64,000 nucleotides of DNA, taken from NCBI RefSeq assembly GCF_018413605.1, contig NZ_JAHCDN010000002.1, positions 310,001-374,000 on the forward strand, read 5' to 3'. The DNA comes from Variovorax sp. PCZ-1. Lineage in GTDB: Bacteria > Pseudomonadota > Gammaproteobacteria > Burkholderiales > Burkholderiaceae_C. Position 1 is the stretch's first letter; every line of letters begins with the position of its first letter. Below the pieces are notes generated by a model, which was not told the DNA's origin, did no database searches, and was given only the letters and a program-made list of their open reading frames with translations. The translations under genes and the position numbers were made by a program. Positions 53,383 through 61,824 of the stretch are shown piece after piece.

Positions 53383-53453
53383 CATAACTCATAATTTAAT
53401 AGCACTCTGCGCAGATTCTGTGCCGGCAAACCACATAAAAGGCTTTAAAAATG
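53383..53453 (+). repeat. TGCGCA-core element ending at the start codon of the dehydrogenase gene
   Basis: A near-consensus copy: AATTTAATAGCACTCTGCG, then CAGATTCTGTGCCGGCAAAC, then AAAAGGCTTTAAAAATG. The ATG at 53451 is part of its right end, and AAAAGG is the likely ribosome site, so the element supplies the translation start region. GCAC..GTGC in the core can pair. Confidence 0.92.
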
Positions 53454-54422
53454 ACTAAAAAATCAATTCTCGTGGCACGTGCCGTTTTCCCAGAAGTGCT
53501 GGAGCGTTTGACGCAACACTTTGAGGTGGAATCCAATCAAGCCGATACGATTTGGCCGCGGGAAGAGTTCATTCGAAGATTGCAAGGAAAATCAGGCGTG
53601 TTTACCACGGGCGGTGAGCGCATTGATGCTGATTTACTCAAGGCCTGCCCCGATTTGAAAATCTGCGCCAACATGGCTGTGGGCTACAACAATTTTGATG
53701 TGCCAGCAATGACAGCCGCTGGCGTGCTCGCCACCAATGCACCTGATGTGCTGACCGAGACGACGGCTGATATGGGCTTTGCCCTGCTGATGGCCACAGC
53801 GCGCCGCGTGAGCGAGAGCGAGGCCTACCTGCGTGCAGGCCAGTGGACGAAGTGGAGCTACGACATGTTCACTGGCACTGACATTCACGGCAGCACTTTA
53901 GGTATTCTCGGCATGGGCCGCATTGGTCGCGCTATTGCCAAGCGCGGCGGGCATGGCTTTGGTATGAACGTGATTTATCACAATCGCTCGCGCCTCGCGC
54001 CTGAGCTGGAAGCGCAGGTGAATGCGAAATACGTGAGCAAAACAGACTTATTCAAGCAAGCGGATCACATCGTCTTGGTTCTGCCCTACTCCGCAGAAAA
54101 TCACCACACTGTAGCCGCTGCCGAGATCGCACTCATGAAGCCCACCTCCACGCTCATCAACATCGGGCGCGGCGGTTTGATTGATGAAAACGCTTTGGCC
54201 GTCGCTTTGCAAGCCAACAAAATTCTCGGTGCTGGCCTTGATGTGTTTGAAGGCGAGCCTAAAGTTAATCCTGCATTGACCGCTTTAAAAAATGTTGTGC
54301 TCACGCCGCATATCGGCAGCGCTACAGTGCCTACGCGCCAAGCGATGGCGAATTTGGCGGCGGATAATTTGATTGCTTATTTAACGCAAGGCCAAGCGAA
54401 GACGCCGCTCAACACACTTTAG
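53451..54422 (+). CDS. D-2-hydroxyacid dehydrogenase (glyoxylate/hydroxypyruvate reductase type)
   Basis: A 323-residue NAD(P)-dependent dehydrogenase that reduces glyoxylate, hydroxypyruvate or 2-ketogluconate. Motifs: ANMAVGYNNFDV, TETTADMGFALLMA, GILGMGRIGRAIAKRGGHGFGM (GxGxxG), NIGRGGLIDENAL, GLDVFEGEP with the catalytic Glu, and TPHIGSAT with the catalytic His. It fits the GhrB/GyaR group, the glyoxylate/D-glycerate pathway. The translation start is inside a repeat element. It shares hydroxyacid themes with the dctPQM-pyk operon upstream but is separated by other genes. Confidence 0.9.
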   Translation: MTKKSILVARAVFPEVLERLTQHFEVESNQADTIWPREEFIRRLQGKSGVFTTGGERIDADLLKACPDLKICANMAVGYNNFDVPAMTAAGVLATNAPDVLTETTADMGFALLMATARRVSESEAYLRAGQWTKWSYDMFTGTDIHGSTLGILGMGRIGRAIAKRGGHGFGMNVIYHNRSRLAPELEAQVNAKYVSKTDLFKQADHIVLVLPYSAENHHTVAAAEIALMKPTSTLINIGRGGLIDENALAVALQANKILGAGLDVFEGEPKVNPALTALKNVVLTPHIGSATVPTRQAMANLAADNLIAYLTQGQAKTPLNTL

Positions 54423-54440
54423 CTGGGTGACAATAGTGGC

Positions 54441-54737
54441 ATGAGCACCACCACCCAACTTCAAGCCTTCTTCACTATTTTCATCAGCGTCTTCCTCGCT
54501 GAGCTGGGTGATAAAACTCAGCTGGCCACGATGCTTTTTGCTTCGCAAGATCAAGGGCTCAGTAAATGGACCGTGTTTTTTGCTGCGAGTGCAGCCTTGG
54601 TCGTGTCTGCTGGCATTGGCGTGATGGCTGGTAGCGCTGTAGGCAAGTTTGTCTCGCCGCGCACACTTCAACTTGTGGCAGGCGTGGGCTTCATATTGAT
54701 TGGCGCTTGGACGCTGTGGCAGGCATTCAAAAACTGA
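54441..54737 (+). CDS. GDT1/TMEM165-family protein, single-domain
   Basis: A 98-residue membrane protein with three helices and the signature ELGDKTQLATM (21-31). Full GDT1/UPF0016 proteins have two such repeats; here there is one, so it should form a dimer. Relatives such as MneA/MntP-type exporters handle Mn2+ or Ca2+, so divalent cation export is the likely role. It follows the dehydrogenase by 18 bases on the same strand. Confidence 0.85.
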   Translation: MSTTTQLQAFFTIFISVFLAELGDKTQLATMLFASQDQGLSKWTVFFAASAALVVSAGIGVMAGSAVGKFVSPRTLQLVAGVGFILIGAWTLWQAFKN

Positions 54738-54746
54738 TCGTTGTGC

Positions 54747-55112
54747 TTAATCGTCATGCTTGTGACGACCCTTGCCATGCCCTTTGCCTTTGCGCTCGTA
54801 TTCAGGGCCTTTGACGAAATACACAGGCTGTGCGCAGGCGTTGTACTTGTGGCAATGCTTGCCCCACTTCTTGGCATGGCCCGGTGGTACATGCATGTAC
54901 ACAGGTTGCGGGGCGACCACCACGGGCGCAGGAGCAATGATCACGGGGCGTGGATAGACCACAACAGGAGGAGGTTGGGTGCCAATCTCGACACGGCCAT
55001 ACACACCAGGCTTGATTTCGCCGCCCACAATCACGCTCACATCGGCGGCCATGCTTGCTGCGCTTGCGAAGATCGCCAAAAGAGCAGCGTTTATTTTTTG
55101 AGTTAGGGTCAT
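54747..55112 (-). CDS. Secreted His/Lys-rich small protein
   Basis: A 121-residue exported protein: signal peptide INAALLAIFASAASMAADV (cleavage near residue 22), a middle rich in Pro and Val (QPPPVVVYPRPVIIAPAPVVV), and a basic, His-rich end (HAKKWGKHCHKYNAC, GKGHGKGRHKHDD). The family is unnamed to me but occurs in Comamonadaceae. The His/Lys tail suggests metal or polyanion binding. It is convergent with the GDT1-like gene 10 bases away, which may link both to metal handling. Confidence 0.6.
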   Translation of the reverse strand: MTLTQKINAALLAIFASAASMAADVSVIVGGEIKPGVYGRVEIGTQPPPVVVYPRPVIIAPAPVVVAPQPVYMHVPPGHAKKWGKHCHKYNACAQPVYFVKGPEYERKGKGHGKGRHKHDD

Positions 55113-55271
55113 AAGTCGATTTCATCAAAGAGATGGATACTGATACAACGAGCGTGCAACACGTGGCGCTGACCTATGATGAACTGTGCAGCTGAGTTGT
55201 TTCCAATTATTTGGTAGCCAAATGCAAGAAAAGTGTGTGGATTCCTCCAGCTCCAGGGTTAGACTTGAGCC

Positions 55272-56624
55272 ATGAACTTTGATGTCGCGCTGATTTTGGG
55301 TTTGCTCAACCTGCTGCTTTTGATCGGTCTTTTTATATGGCTTTTGATGGGTTCGCCGGCAAGGATACTGCGCGGAATGCTATCAAAAGAAGAGCAAATG
55401 CTCCAGCAAGCGGCTTTGCTCAACCAGCTGTCGCAAGGCAACGAGCGGCTGGAGCGGGAGCTGCGCCAAGAGCTGGCCAGCAATGCGCAGTCTTCACGGC
55501 TCGAAATGGGGCAAACGCTGGCCGGGATGCAGGGCAATGTTCAGCAGTCGCTCGCGGGCTTTCAAGGCAATTTAACGACGCAGCTCACAAATATTTCTGA
55601 GGGCAATGCGCGGCGGCTCACTGAGGTGCGCGAGACACTGGATGCGCAGCTCACGCGAGTGCGCGAAGCACTCAATCAGCAGTTGGAGCAGCTTGGTGCA
55701 AAGAACGAAGCCAAACTCGACGAGATGCGGCGCACGGTGGATGAGAAGCTGCAAACCACGCTGGAGACGCGCTTGGGTGAGAGCTTCAAACAGGTGGCTG
55801 ATCGCTTGGAGCAAGTGCACAAAGGCTTGGGCGAAATGCAGACACTCGCGGCAGGTGTGGGCGATTTAAAGCACTTGCTCACCAATGTGAAAACGCGGGG
55901 CACATTCGGCGAAGCGCAGCTCGGTGCGCTCTTGGAACAGGTGTTTGTGGCCGAGCAGTTTGCAGCGCAAATCGCCACTGTGCCGGGTAGCCGCAATGTA
56001 GTGGATTACGCGATTCGATTGCCCGGCAGAAGCGACGATGGCTCACCCACCTGGCTGCCGATTGACTCCAAATTCCCCACCGAAGATTACGAGCGCTTGC
56101 TGGACGCGCAGGAGCGAGCTGATCCTGTGGCTGCTGAAGTGGCTGCCAAGGCACTGGAGGCGCGTATTCGCTTGGAAGCGAAATCGATGGCAGAAAAATA
56201 CGTCGCGCCACCCCACACCACGGATTTTGCGATTCTGTTTTTACCTTCCGAGGGTTTGTATGCCGAAGTGCTGCGCCGCCCCGGTTTGATGGATGCATTG
56301 CAGCGTGATCACCGCGTGACGCTCGCAGGGCCCACCACTTTGCTGGCCATGCTGAATTCTCTGCAAATGGGCTTTCGCACATTGGCTCTTGAGCAACGCA
56401 GCTCCGAAGTCTGGCAAGTGCTTGGCGCGGTGAAGACGGAGTTTGGCAAGTTTGGTGAGTTTGTGAGCAAGGTGAGGGCACAGGCCGATAGCGTGGTCAA
56501 AACGCTGGATCAAGCGCAGACGCGCACCAATATGATGAACCGCGCTTTGAAGAAAGTAGAAGCACTTCCTGAGGCGCAGGCGCAGAATTTGCTGCCGCTG
56601 GACAAAGCAGATGATGAAGGCTAG
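55272..56624 (+). CDS. rmuC: DNA recombination protein RmuC
   Basis: A 450-residue RmuC-family protein, thought to limit inversions at repeated DNA. A single N-terminal transmembrane helix (ALILGLLNLLLLIGLFIWLL, residues 6-25) is followed by a long coiled coil (about 45-190) and the RmuC nuclease-like domain (about 215-420) with TRGTFGEAQLGALLEQ, WLPIDSKFPTEDYERL and LAGPTTLLAMLNSL. Residues 27-38 ([12 protein letters not shown]), just after the helix, are encoded by a repeat element in a frame different from the other reverse copies. Confidence 0.92.
   Translation: MNFDVALILGLLNLLLLIGLFIWLLMGSPARILRGMLSKEEQMLQQAALLNQLSQGNERLERELRQELASNAQSSRLEMGQTLAGMQGNVQQSLAGFQGNLTTQLTNISEGNARRLTEVRETLDAQLTRVREALNQQLEQLGAKNEAKLDEMRRTVDEKLQTTLETRLGESFKQVADRLEQVHKGLGEMQTLAAGVGDLKHLLTNVKTRGTFGEAQLGALLEQVFVAEQFAAQIATVPGSRNVVDYAIRLPGRSDDGSPTWLPIDSKFPTEDYERLLDAQERADPVAAEVAAKALEARIRLEAKSMAEKYVAPPHTTDFAILFLPSEGLYAEVLRRPGLMDALQRDHRVTLAGPTTLLAMLNSLQMGFRTLALEQRSSEVWQVLGAVKTEFGKFGEFVSKVRAQADSVVKTLDQAQTRTNMMNRALKKVEALPEAQAQNLLPLDKADDEG
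55339..55391 (-). repeat. TGCGCA-core element inside rmuC
   Basis: The copy reads TCGCCGGCAAGGATACTGCG then CGGAATGCTATCAAAAGAAG. rmuC reads it as [14 protein letters not shown], unlike the AG-x-x-A frame used elsewhere. It occupies the junction between the membrane helix and the coiled coil. Confidence 0.82.
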
Positions 56625-56637
56625 AGCTTGATAACAC

Positions 56638-57813
56638 ATGGCGCTTTTTGATTCGCTTTCACCTTCATTGGCTCGCCTGATCATCGGGCACATCAGTCTG
56701 CATTCAGCGATGGCGGGTATGCGCATGGCTGCTCCGCTTTGGTCACTCGATCAAAAGCTGGGGGCTTTTACGGCAGGTCTGCTGGTGGCCTTGTTTGCCC
56801 TGACGCAGGTGTTCATCGCATTACCCGCTGGCCGTTATGCGGATCGGCATGGATTGAAGAGGCCTGTGTATGCTGCGGTGGCGGCTTCCTGCGCGGGCGC
56901 GCTGCTGGCCTGCGCCTTCCCGCATGTGATCACGCTCGCTATCTCTGCACTGCTGGTGGGCGGCTCTACCGGGGTGACCATCATCGCTTTGCAGCGGCAT
57001 GTGGGGCGCGCGGCGCACAGCACGGTGGAATTGAAGCAAGCCTTCAGCTGGCTCTCGATTGGCCCGGCGGGAGCTAACTTTTTTGGCCCCTTGCTTGCCG
57101 GTGTGCTGATTGACTTGGCAGGGTATCGAGCGGCCTTTGGCGCGATGGCGCTGCTGCCTTTGATTTGCTTTGCCATGACGCGCCAAGTCAGTGAGCCGCC
57201 CAGCCAAGCGCAGCGCGAAGCCGAGGGCGAGCAAGCTACCGCCAAGAAGCCACGCGCCGCTTGGGATTTGCTGCGCGAGCCGATGTTTGCGCGCTTGCTC
57301 TTGGTAAATTGGCTGCTCTCGGCCAGCTGGGATGTGCACGGCTTCGTTGTACCGTTGATCGGTTTCGAGCGCAGCTACAGCGCCAGTGTGATCGGCATGA
57401 TCTTGGGCGCGTTTGCCATTGCGGCTGCCGTGGTGCGCATCCTGCTGCCGCTGTTGGCACACAGTTTGCGCGAGTGGGCAGTCATCACCTTTGCGATGGT
57501 GATGACTTGTCTCCTACTCGCTGTTTATCCGCTGATGCCCACGGCGCTGTCGATGGGCGTGGTCTCCGTCTTCCTAGGCTTCGTGCTTGGCACAGTGCAG
57601 CCGATGATCATGAGCACCTTGCATCAGATCACGCCAGAGGAGCGCCACGGCGAGGCGATTGCACTGCGACTCATGGCGATCAATGCATCGAGCGTGGCGA
57701 TGCCTTTGCTGTTTGGTTTGGTAGGCACAGCGATTGGCAGCGCTGCCTTGTTTTGGATCGCAGCTTTGATGGTGGGCTCAGGCGCGAGGCTGGCATTCAA
57801 GCTTCGCACCTGA
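56638..57813 (+). CDS. MFS transporter
   Basis: A 391-residue major facilitator superfamily permease with twelve predicted helices. The loop 2-3 motif GRYADRHGLKRP (signature A) is at about 61-72, and a central hydrophilic loop (about 180-205, RQVSEPPSQAQREAEGEQAT) separates the halves. Substrate unknown; drug or metabolite export is possible. It starts 13 bases after rmuC on the same strand. A repeat element and convergent truA follow. Confidence 0.85.
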   Translation: MALFDSLSPSLARLIIGHISLHSAMAGMRMAAPLWSLDQKLGAFTAGLLVALFALTQVFIALPAGRYADRHGLKRPVYAAVAASCAGALLACAFPHVITLAISALLVGGSTGVTIIALQRHVGRAAHSTVELKQAFSWLSIGPAGANFFGPLLAGVLIDLAGYRAAFGAMALLPLICFAMTRQVSEPPSQAQREAEGEQATAKKPRAAWDLLREPMFARLLLVNWLLSASWDVHGFVVPLIGFERSYSASVIGMILGAFAIAAAVVRILLPLLAHSLREWAVITFAMVMTCLLLAVYPLMPTALSMGVVSVFLGFVLGTVQPMIMSTLHQITPEERHGEAIALRLMAINASSVAMPLLFGLVGTAIGSAALFWIAALMVGSGARLAFKLRT

Positions 57814-57822
57814 CGACTCGTT

Positions 57823-57888
57823 TTTTGATCGATATCGGCCGATTGCCGGTATAAAATCTGCGCAAACAGCTATCAAATCGATAGTAAA
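57823..57888 (-). repeat. TGCGCA-core element between the MFS gene and truA
   Basis: The copy reads TGCCGGTATAAAATCTGCG then CAAACAGCTATCAAATCGATAG, with TTTTTTGATCGATATCGG at the left. It lies between convergent genes and ends seven bases before the truA stop codon. Confidence 0.85.
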
Positions 57889-57894
57889 GAAGAA

Positions 57895-58695
57895 TCACAA
57901 AGGCAGCCAATCAAAGGCTACGGTACGTTTTGGTAAGCCCCACTCGGGCGAGTAAGTGGGGCCGAGGAAGTACAAGCCATCGGGTGAAAAAGTGGGCGCT
58001 GAGAATTCACGTTTCTTTGCTGCCAATACTTCGCTCGCCCAAGAAACCGGCTGATCACCTCGGCCAATCGTGAGTAAGCAGCCCATGAGATTGCGGATCA
58101 TGTGGTGCAGAAAAGCATTGGCCTCAAAATCAAAGCGGTAATACGCGCCACGCTGGCTAATGTCGATACGCAATAATTTTTTGATAGGTGAGAGTGCTTG
58201 GCATTGCGCGGCGCGAAACGAAGAGAAATCATGCTCGCCGATCAGCAGCTTCGCAGCTTCTTGCATGGCTTCTAAATTCAAGGGCATGTGTGACCAGCCT
58301 GCGCGGCCTTGCTCAATGCTGGGGCGCATGCTTGATTGCAGCGCGATATAGGCATAGCGGCGCGTGAGTGCTTGCGCACGGCAGTGAAACGCTTGCGGAA
58401 CCTCTTGCGCCCATTGCACGGCAATATCGTCTGGCAGGAAGCGATTGACACCGCGCATCCAAGAAAAAGGCTCGCGATCAAGGGGCGTATCAAAGTGCAC
58501 CACCTGCATCAGCGCATGCACACCTGAATCGGTGCGGCCTGTGCAATTGGTGATGACTCTTTTATCGGCCGGAAAACCGCTGAAGAGGCGCAAGGCCTCT
58601 TCAAGTTGATCTTGCACTGCGCCCCCGCCGAGTTGGCTTTGCCAACCGAGATAGGGCGTGCCGTTGTAGCTTAAACCTAAGGCGATACGAGGCAT
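57895..58695 (-). CDS. truA: tRNA pseudouridine synthase A
   Basis: A 266-residue enzyme that makes pseudouridine at positions 38-40 of tRNA anticodon stems. RIALGLSYNGTPYLGWQSQ opens the protein, CTGRTDSGVHA at about 51-61 has the catalytic Asp56, RRYAYIAL and FEANAFLHHMIRNLMG are conserved. Standard TruA length. It follows fimV by ten bases on the minus strand, the usual asd-fimV-truA order of Burkholderiales. Confidence 0.96.
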   Translation of the reverse strand: MPRIALGLSYNGTPYLGWQSQLGGGAVQDQLEEALRLFSGFPADKRVITNCTGRTDSGVHALMQVVHFDTPLDREPFSWMRGVNRFLPDDIAVQWAQEVPQAFHCRAQALTRRYAYIALQSSMRPSIEQGRAGWSHMPLNLEAMQEAAKLLIGEHDFSSFRAAQCQALSPIKKLLRIDISQRGAYYRFDFEANAFLHHMIRNLMGCLLTIGRGDQPVSWASEVLAAKKREFSAPTFSPDGLYFLGPTYSPEWGLPKRTVAFDWLPL

Positions 58696-58705
58696 CTGGG
58701 CTGCA

Positions 58706-61483
58706 TTAGCCCAGATCGGCCAGCATCTTCAATGCGCGAGCTTTGAGCGCGCCGGAGGCTTCGTCAGCCACCTCTTGCACCAAGGAGCGTGCGCCATCAG
58801 CATCGCCGATGTCTTTGAATTCCATGGCCAGAGCCAGTTTGGTTTCGAGCGGGTCGCCACTGACGCCAGCATCCACTGCGTTGGAAGCTGCAGTAGCGCC
58901 TGGCAGATCCAGCGTGAGGTCACCCAGATCAAACTCAAGTGCGCCTGCGCCGCTGGGCTCTGTCTTCAATGACATGGGAGCTGTAGGCAAGCTAGGCACT
59001 GTGGGCGTTGATGAGAAATTCAAACCGTTGGAGAGCGAAGCCATATCAGGCGCAGAGAGCTTGATGCCATCGAGTGCGCCAGGCTCGCTCATGTCAAAGT
59101 CCACCATAGGCTCAGGCACGGGTTGGGCGCGCATTCCTGCGGTGGTTTCTTCGTTCACTGGTGTGTTGATCATGCCGGCGCTGGGCGCAGACACCAAATC
59201 ATCACCTCCTGCGCTGAAATCCAAATCGAGATCGATATCGAAATCTGCATCGGCTTGTGGCTGCGCTTGCTGCGGCACTGTTTGTGTGGCGCTGTAAGCG
59301 GCAGTTGCGGCAGCTGCTGCGCCACCGAGCATCACGCTGCCTGCAAGACCTGCGCCGGCAGGAGCATTGCCCTGCTGGTAAAGCGGATTCGAAGGATCGA
59401 TCTCGCGACCGAGTGCGCTACCTGCGTCCCATTCTGGGCCAGCGCCTTGTGTCAAGTTAAATGCTTCCTTGGCGATGGATTCAAAAGCCTTGGTGTCGCG
59501 GCGCTTGGCATAGATTTCCATCAACTTGGCATGAATCGCCACACGCGAGGAATTGCTGCGCAAGGCTTCTTTGAGAATTTCCTCGGCCTGCAAATCGCGG
59601 CCATAAGCCAAGTAGACATCGGCTTCTGCCACAGGATCCACATCACCTGCGGCATCGAGCTGGCTGGGTGAATACACCATAGAAGAGCCTGCACCTGCGG
59701 CGCTACCGGAATCAGCAGTATCTACACGCTGACCGCCAGATGCACCAAAGAAGGAGTCAGGCTGCAAACGGCTTTCGAGGAAGGAACTGTCAACCTGCGC
59801 GCCCTTTTTCTTCTGACGAATCCGCCAGAAAGCCAGGCCACCCAATCCAGCCAAGAGTGCGCCGCCTGCGCCATACAGCGTGGTGGGATCAGCCATCAAG
59901 CTTTCAATGAATGTGGGCTCAGGTGGCGGTGGGGGTGGAGGTGTTTGGGGCTTTGGCGCTGCCACAGCAGGTGCTGGCGCGGATGCGGCTGGTGCGGCTG
60001 CAGTGACTGTCGATGTTGGGGTGCTTGCGGCAACTGTGGGGGTGCTGGTTGCAGGCGCTGAAGCCACAGTGCTGGTCGCGGTAGTTGGTGTGCTCACCAC
60101 TGCGGTCGTGGTGGTTTTGGGAGCGGAGGCTGCAGCAGCTGGCGCTGCCGCTACTGGCGTGGCAGGCGCTGCGCTAGGTGTAGGCAGGGCAGGCACGCTT
60201 GGGGCACCGCCCGCGACTTTGACGCCAGGGGCGCTGGCTGCTGCTGCAGGCGCACCAGCAGGCGCTGCTGCACTTGGCTTGGCTGCCGTGGTGGTGCCAA
60301 GTTTGTTGAGGTCTTGAATATTCTTGGAGAGCTCAGCCACGCGAGCGGCGTTATCTTTGGCTTGTTTTTCTTTGGCAATCGCCTCTTCTTTGGCTTTGGC
60401 TGCCACAGAGCCTTTGCTCAGGGTGAGTTTGTCTGGCGCGGCGGCTGCGGCCTTGGGCTCGGTCACGTTGGCTTGCACTTTGCCGCCAGCAGCGCGGCTA
60501 GGTGCAGCTGCTGCTGCCGTGGGTGCGCCAGAGGCTAAGCGGCGGCGGAATTCATTGAAATCTTTGGATTGCGCAACGATGGTTTCTCTGGCCTGGCCTT
60601 CGCCCGTGCCAGGAGCTGCGGCGCTGGCGGCTTGCATGTCGATCACAGCGCCGGATTTGAGGCGGTTGACGTTGCCGCCGATGAAGGCATCAGGGCTGTT
60701 GTTGAGCATCGCCACGAGCATCTGATCTAGCGATACGCCAGCGGGTTTATAGCGCGCAGCCAAAGCCGCAGCGGTATCGCCTGGCTTGACGGTGATGCCG
60801 TCTTTGGGCGCTGCTTGGACCGGCTTACTGGCGGGCTTGGGCATACTCTCGCTGCGTGCAGGGCGCGGGGCAGCGGCCACAGCTGCAGGCGCACTGGGGC
60901 GCGTAGCTACAGCCGGTGCAGAAGGTGCTGCGGCCGGGGCGGCAGCGGCAGGCGCTGTGACGCTAGGCGCAGCCGCCTGGCGCATATTGGATGGATCAAA
61001 CAGCATCGTGTAATCGCGCACGATGCGCCCGGATGCCCAGCTGGCCTCCAAGATCATGTCAACAAAGGGTTCGTTGATGGTGCGGTCACTGGTGACGCGC
61101 AGAAAGGCTGTGCCATTGGCGCGGCGCTGCAGACTGATTTGCGCATTGCCCAAGGCGGGGTTGTATTCCAAGCCAGCAGCGCGGAAGGCATCTGGATTGG
61201 CGATGGCGGCGCGCAGGCTGGCCGCTTCTTCTGCGGTGATCTCTGGCACATCAATTTCTGCTCGCAGGGGCTCGCCCAGCGCAGACAAGACGTTGACACG
61301 ACCTAAGGCCAGTGCTGCGGCGTCTTGCGAAGCAAAACCTAAGACAAGTGCAAGCGCTGCAGCTGCAATTGGGTTGCGCCAAGAGCTTTGTGGTGGTGTG
61401 ACGCAAGCCAGCACCTGACCAGCATCAGGCCGCCCCGATTTGGACTGCAATGGTGTAACTGGGTTTATGGTCATTTTTCGCAC
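58706..61483 (-). CDS. fimV: FimV-family pilus/polarity protein
   Basis: A 925-residue inner-membrane protein. It has a periplasmic N-terminal domain (LGRVNVLSALGEPLRAEIDVPEIT, about 60-85, and the FimV conserved domain to 170), a LysM domain at about 235-285 (ITVKPGDTAAALAARYKPAG), an Ala/Pro/Thr-rich linker, one transmembrane helix (YGAGGALLAGLGGLAFW, about 550), and cytoplasmic TPR-like units, the last at 870-925 (ETKLALAMEFKDIGDADGARSLVQEV). FimV works in type IV pilus assembly and polar organisation. GTG 61483 has GAGG seven bases upstream; ATG 61474 is an alternative. Confidence 0.9.
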   Translation of the reverse strand: MRKMTINPVTPLQSKSGRPDAGQVLACVTPPQSSWRNPIAAAALALVLGFASQDAAALALGRVNVLSALGEPLRAEIDVPEITAEEAASLRAAIANPDAFRAAGLEYNPALGNAQISLQRRANGTAFLRVTSDRTINEPFVDMILEASWASGRIVRDYTMLFDPSNMRQAAAPSVTAPAAAAPAAAPSAPAVATRPSAPAAVAAAPRPARSESMPKPASKPVQAAPKDGITVKPGDTAAALAARYKPAGVSLDQMLVAMLNNSPDAFIGGNVNRLKSGAVIDMQAASAAAPGTGEGQARETIVAQSKDFNEFRRRLASGAPTAAAAAPSRAAGGKVQANVTEPKAAAAAPDKLTLSKGSVAAKAKEEAIAKEKQAKDNAARVAELSKNIQDLNKLGTTTAAKPSAAAPAGAPAAAASAPGVKVAGGAPSVPALPTPSAAPATPVAAAPAAAASAPKTTTTAVVSTPTTATSTVASAPATSTPTVAASTPTSTVTAAAPAASAPAPAVAAPKPQTPPPPPPPEPTFIESLMADPTTLYGAGGALLAGLGGLAFWRIRQKKKGAQVDSSFLESRLQPDSFFGASGGQRVDTADSGSAAGAGSSMVYSPSQLDAAGDVDPVAEADVYLAYGRDLQAEEILKEALRSNSSRVAIHAKLMEIYAKRRDTKAFESIAKEAFNLTQGAGPEWDAGSALGREIDPSNPLYQQGNAPAGAGLAGSVMLGGAAAAATAAYSATQTVPQQAQPQADADFDIDLDLDFSAGGDDLVSAPSAGMINTPVNEETTAGMRAQPVPEPMVDFDMSEPGALDGIKLSAPDMASLSNGLNFSSTPTVPSLPTAPMSLKTEPSGAGALEFDLGDLTLDLPGATAASNAVDAGVSGDPLETKLALAMEFKDIGDADGARSLVQEVADEASGALKARALKMLADLG

Positions 61484-61822
61484 GCTTAGCCTCTACTCTT
61501 TTTACGAAAAAGAACCTTAACATCAAGTAGTTAGCTTGACAAGCTGAGAATTGGTCTAAGGTTTTAAACCCCTTGATTTTCCTACCCTTTAGAGGCAATT
61601 TTTGTTGTCTAGTGACAACGCAAACCGACGGTAACGCATTTTCCAGTTTTTGTAATCCAGTTGTTTGGATGAAGAAGAAGGGCTTGGGTTTGTTACAAAT
61701 TTGAGCTGTTTTGACGGGGTGAGCCTATTGAATAGGTTTCAAAGAAGAAACGCGGAGTGCTACAGTTTCAGTAGCACTCCGCGCAATCCGTATGCCGGGA
61801 AAAGCCCAAAAACGCTTAAAAA
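61484..61822. other. Intergenic region between fimV and asd
   Basis: These 339 bases hold the fimV promoter region (minus strand, at the left) and the element/hairpin pair at the right. The left half is AT-rich with scattered A- and T-tracts. No gene is visible. Confidence 0.5.
61751..61783. repeat. Perfect 13-bp hairpin of two inverted element cores
   Basis: CGCGGAGTGCTAC (61751-61763), loop AGTTTCA, GTAGCACTCCGCG (61771-61783). The right arm is the core of the element copy at 61771-61824; the left arm is its exact complement. It sits between fimV and the asd stop and may serve as a transcript end on the minus strand after asd. Confidence 0.9.
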
Positions 61823-61824
61823 TC
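61771..61824 (+). repeat. TGCGCA-core element beside the asd stop codon
   Basis: The copy reads GTAGCACTCCGCGCAATC then CGTATGCCGGGAAAAGC, ending ACGCTTAAAAATC. Its right end overlaps the asd stop codon (61823-61825, minus strand). The left AT-rich arm is replaced by an inverted core. Confidence 0.88.

Noticed and set aside
58160-58240. GTGAGAGTGCTTGGCATTGCGC in truA looked like the element
   Set aside because: The protein there (RAAQCQALSPIKK) is ordinary TruA sequence, so the likeness is chance.
59900-60300. GC-rich repetitive tract in fimV resembling a CRISPR or VNTR
   Set aside because: It encodes the Ala/Pro/Thr-rich linker of FimV; no regular repeat-spacer structure.
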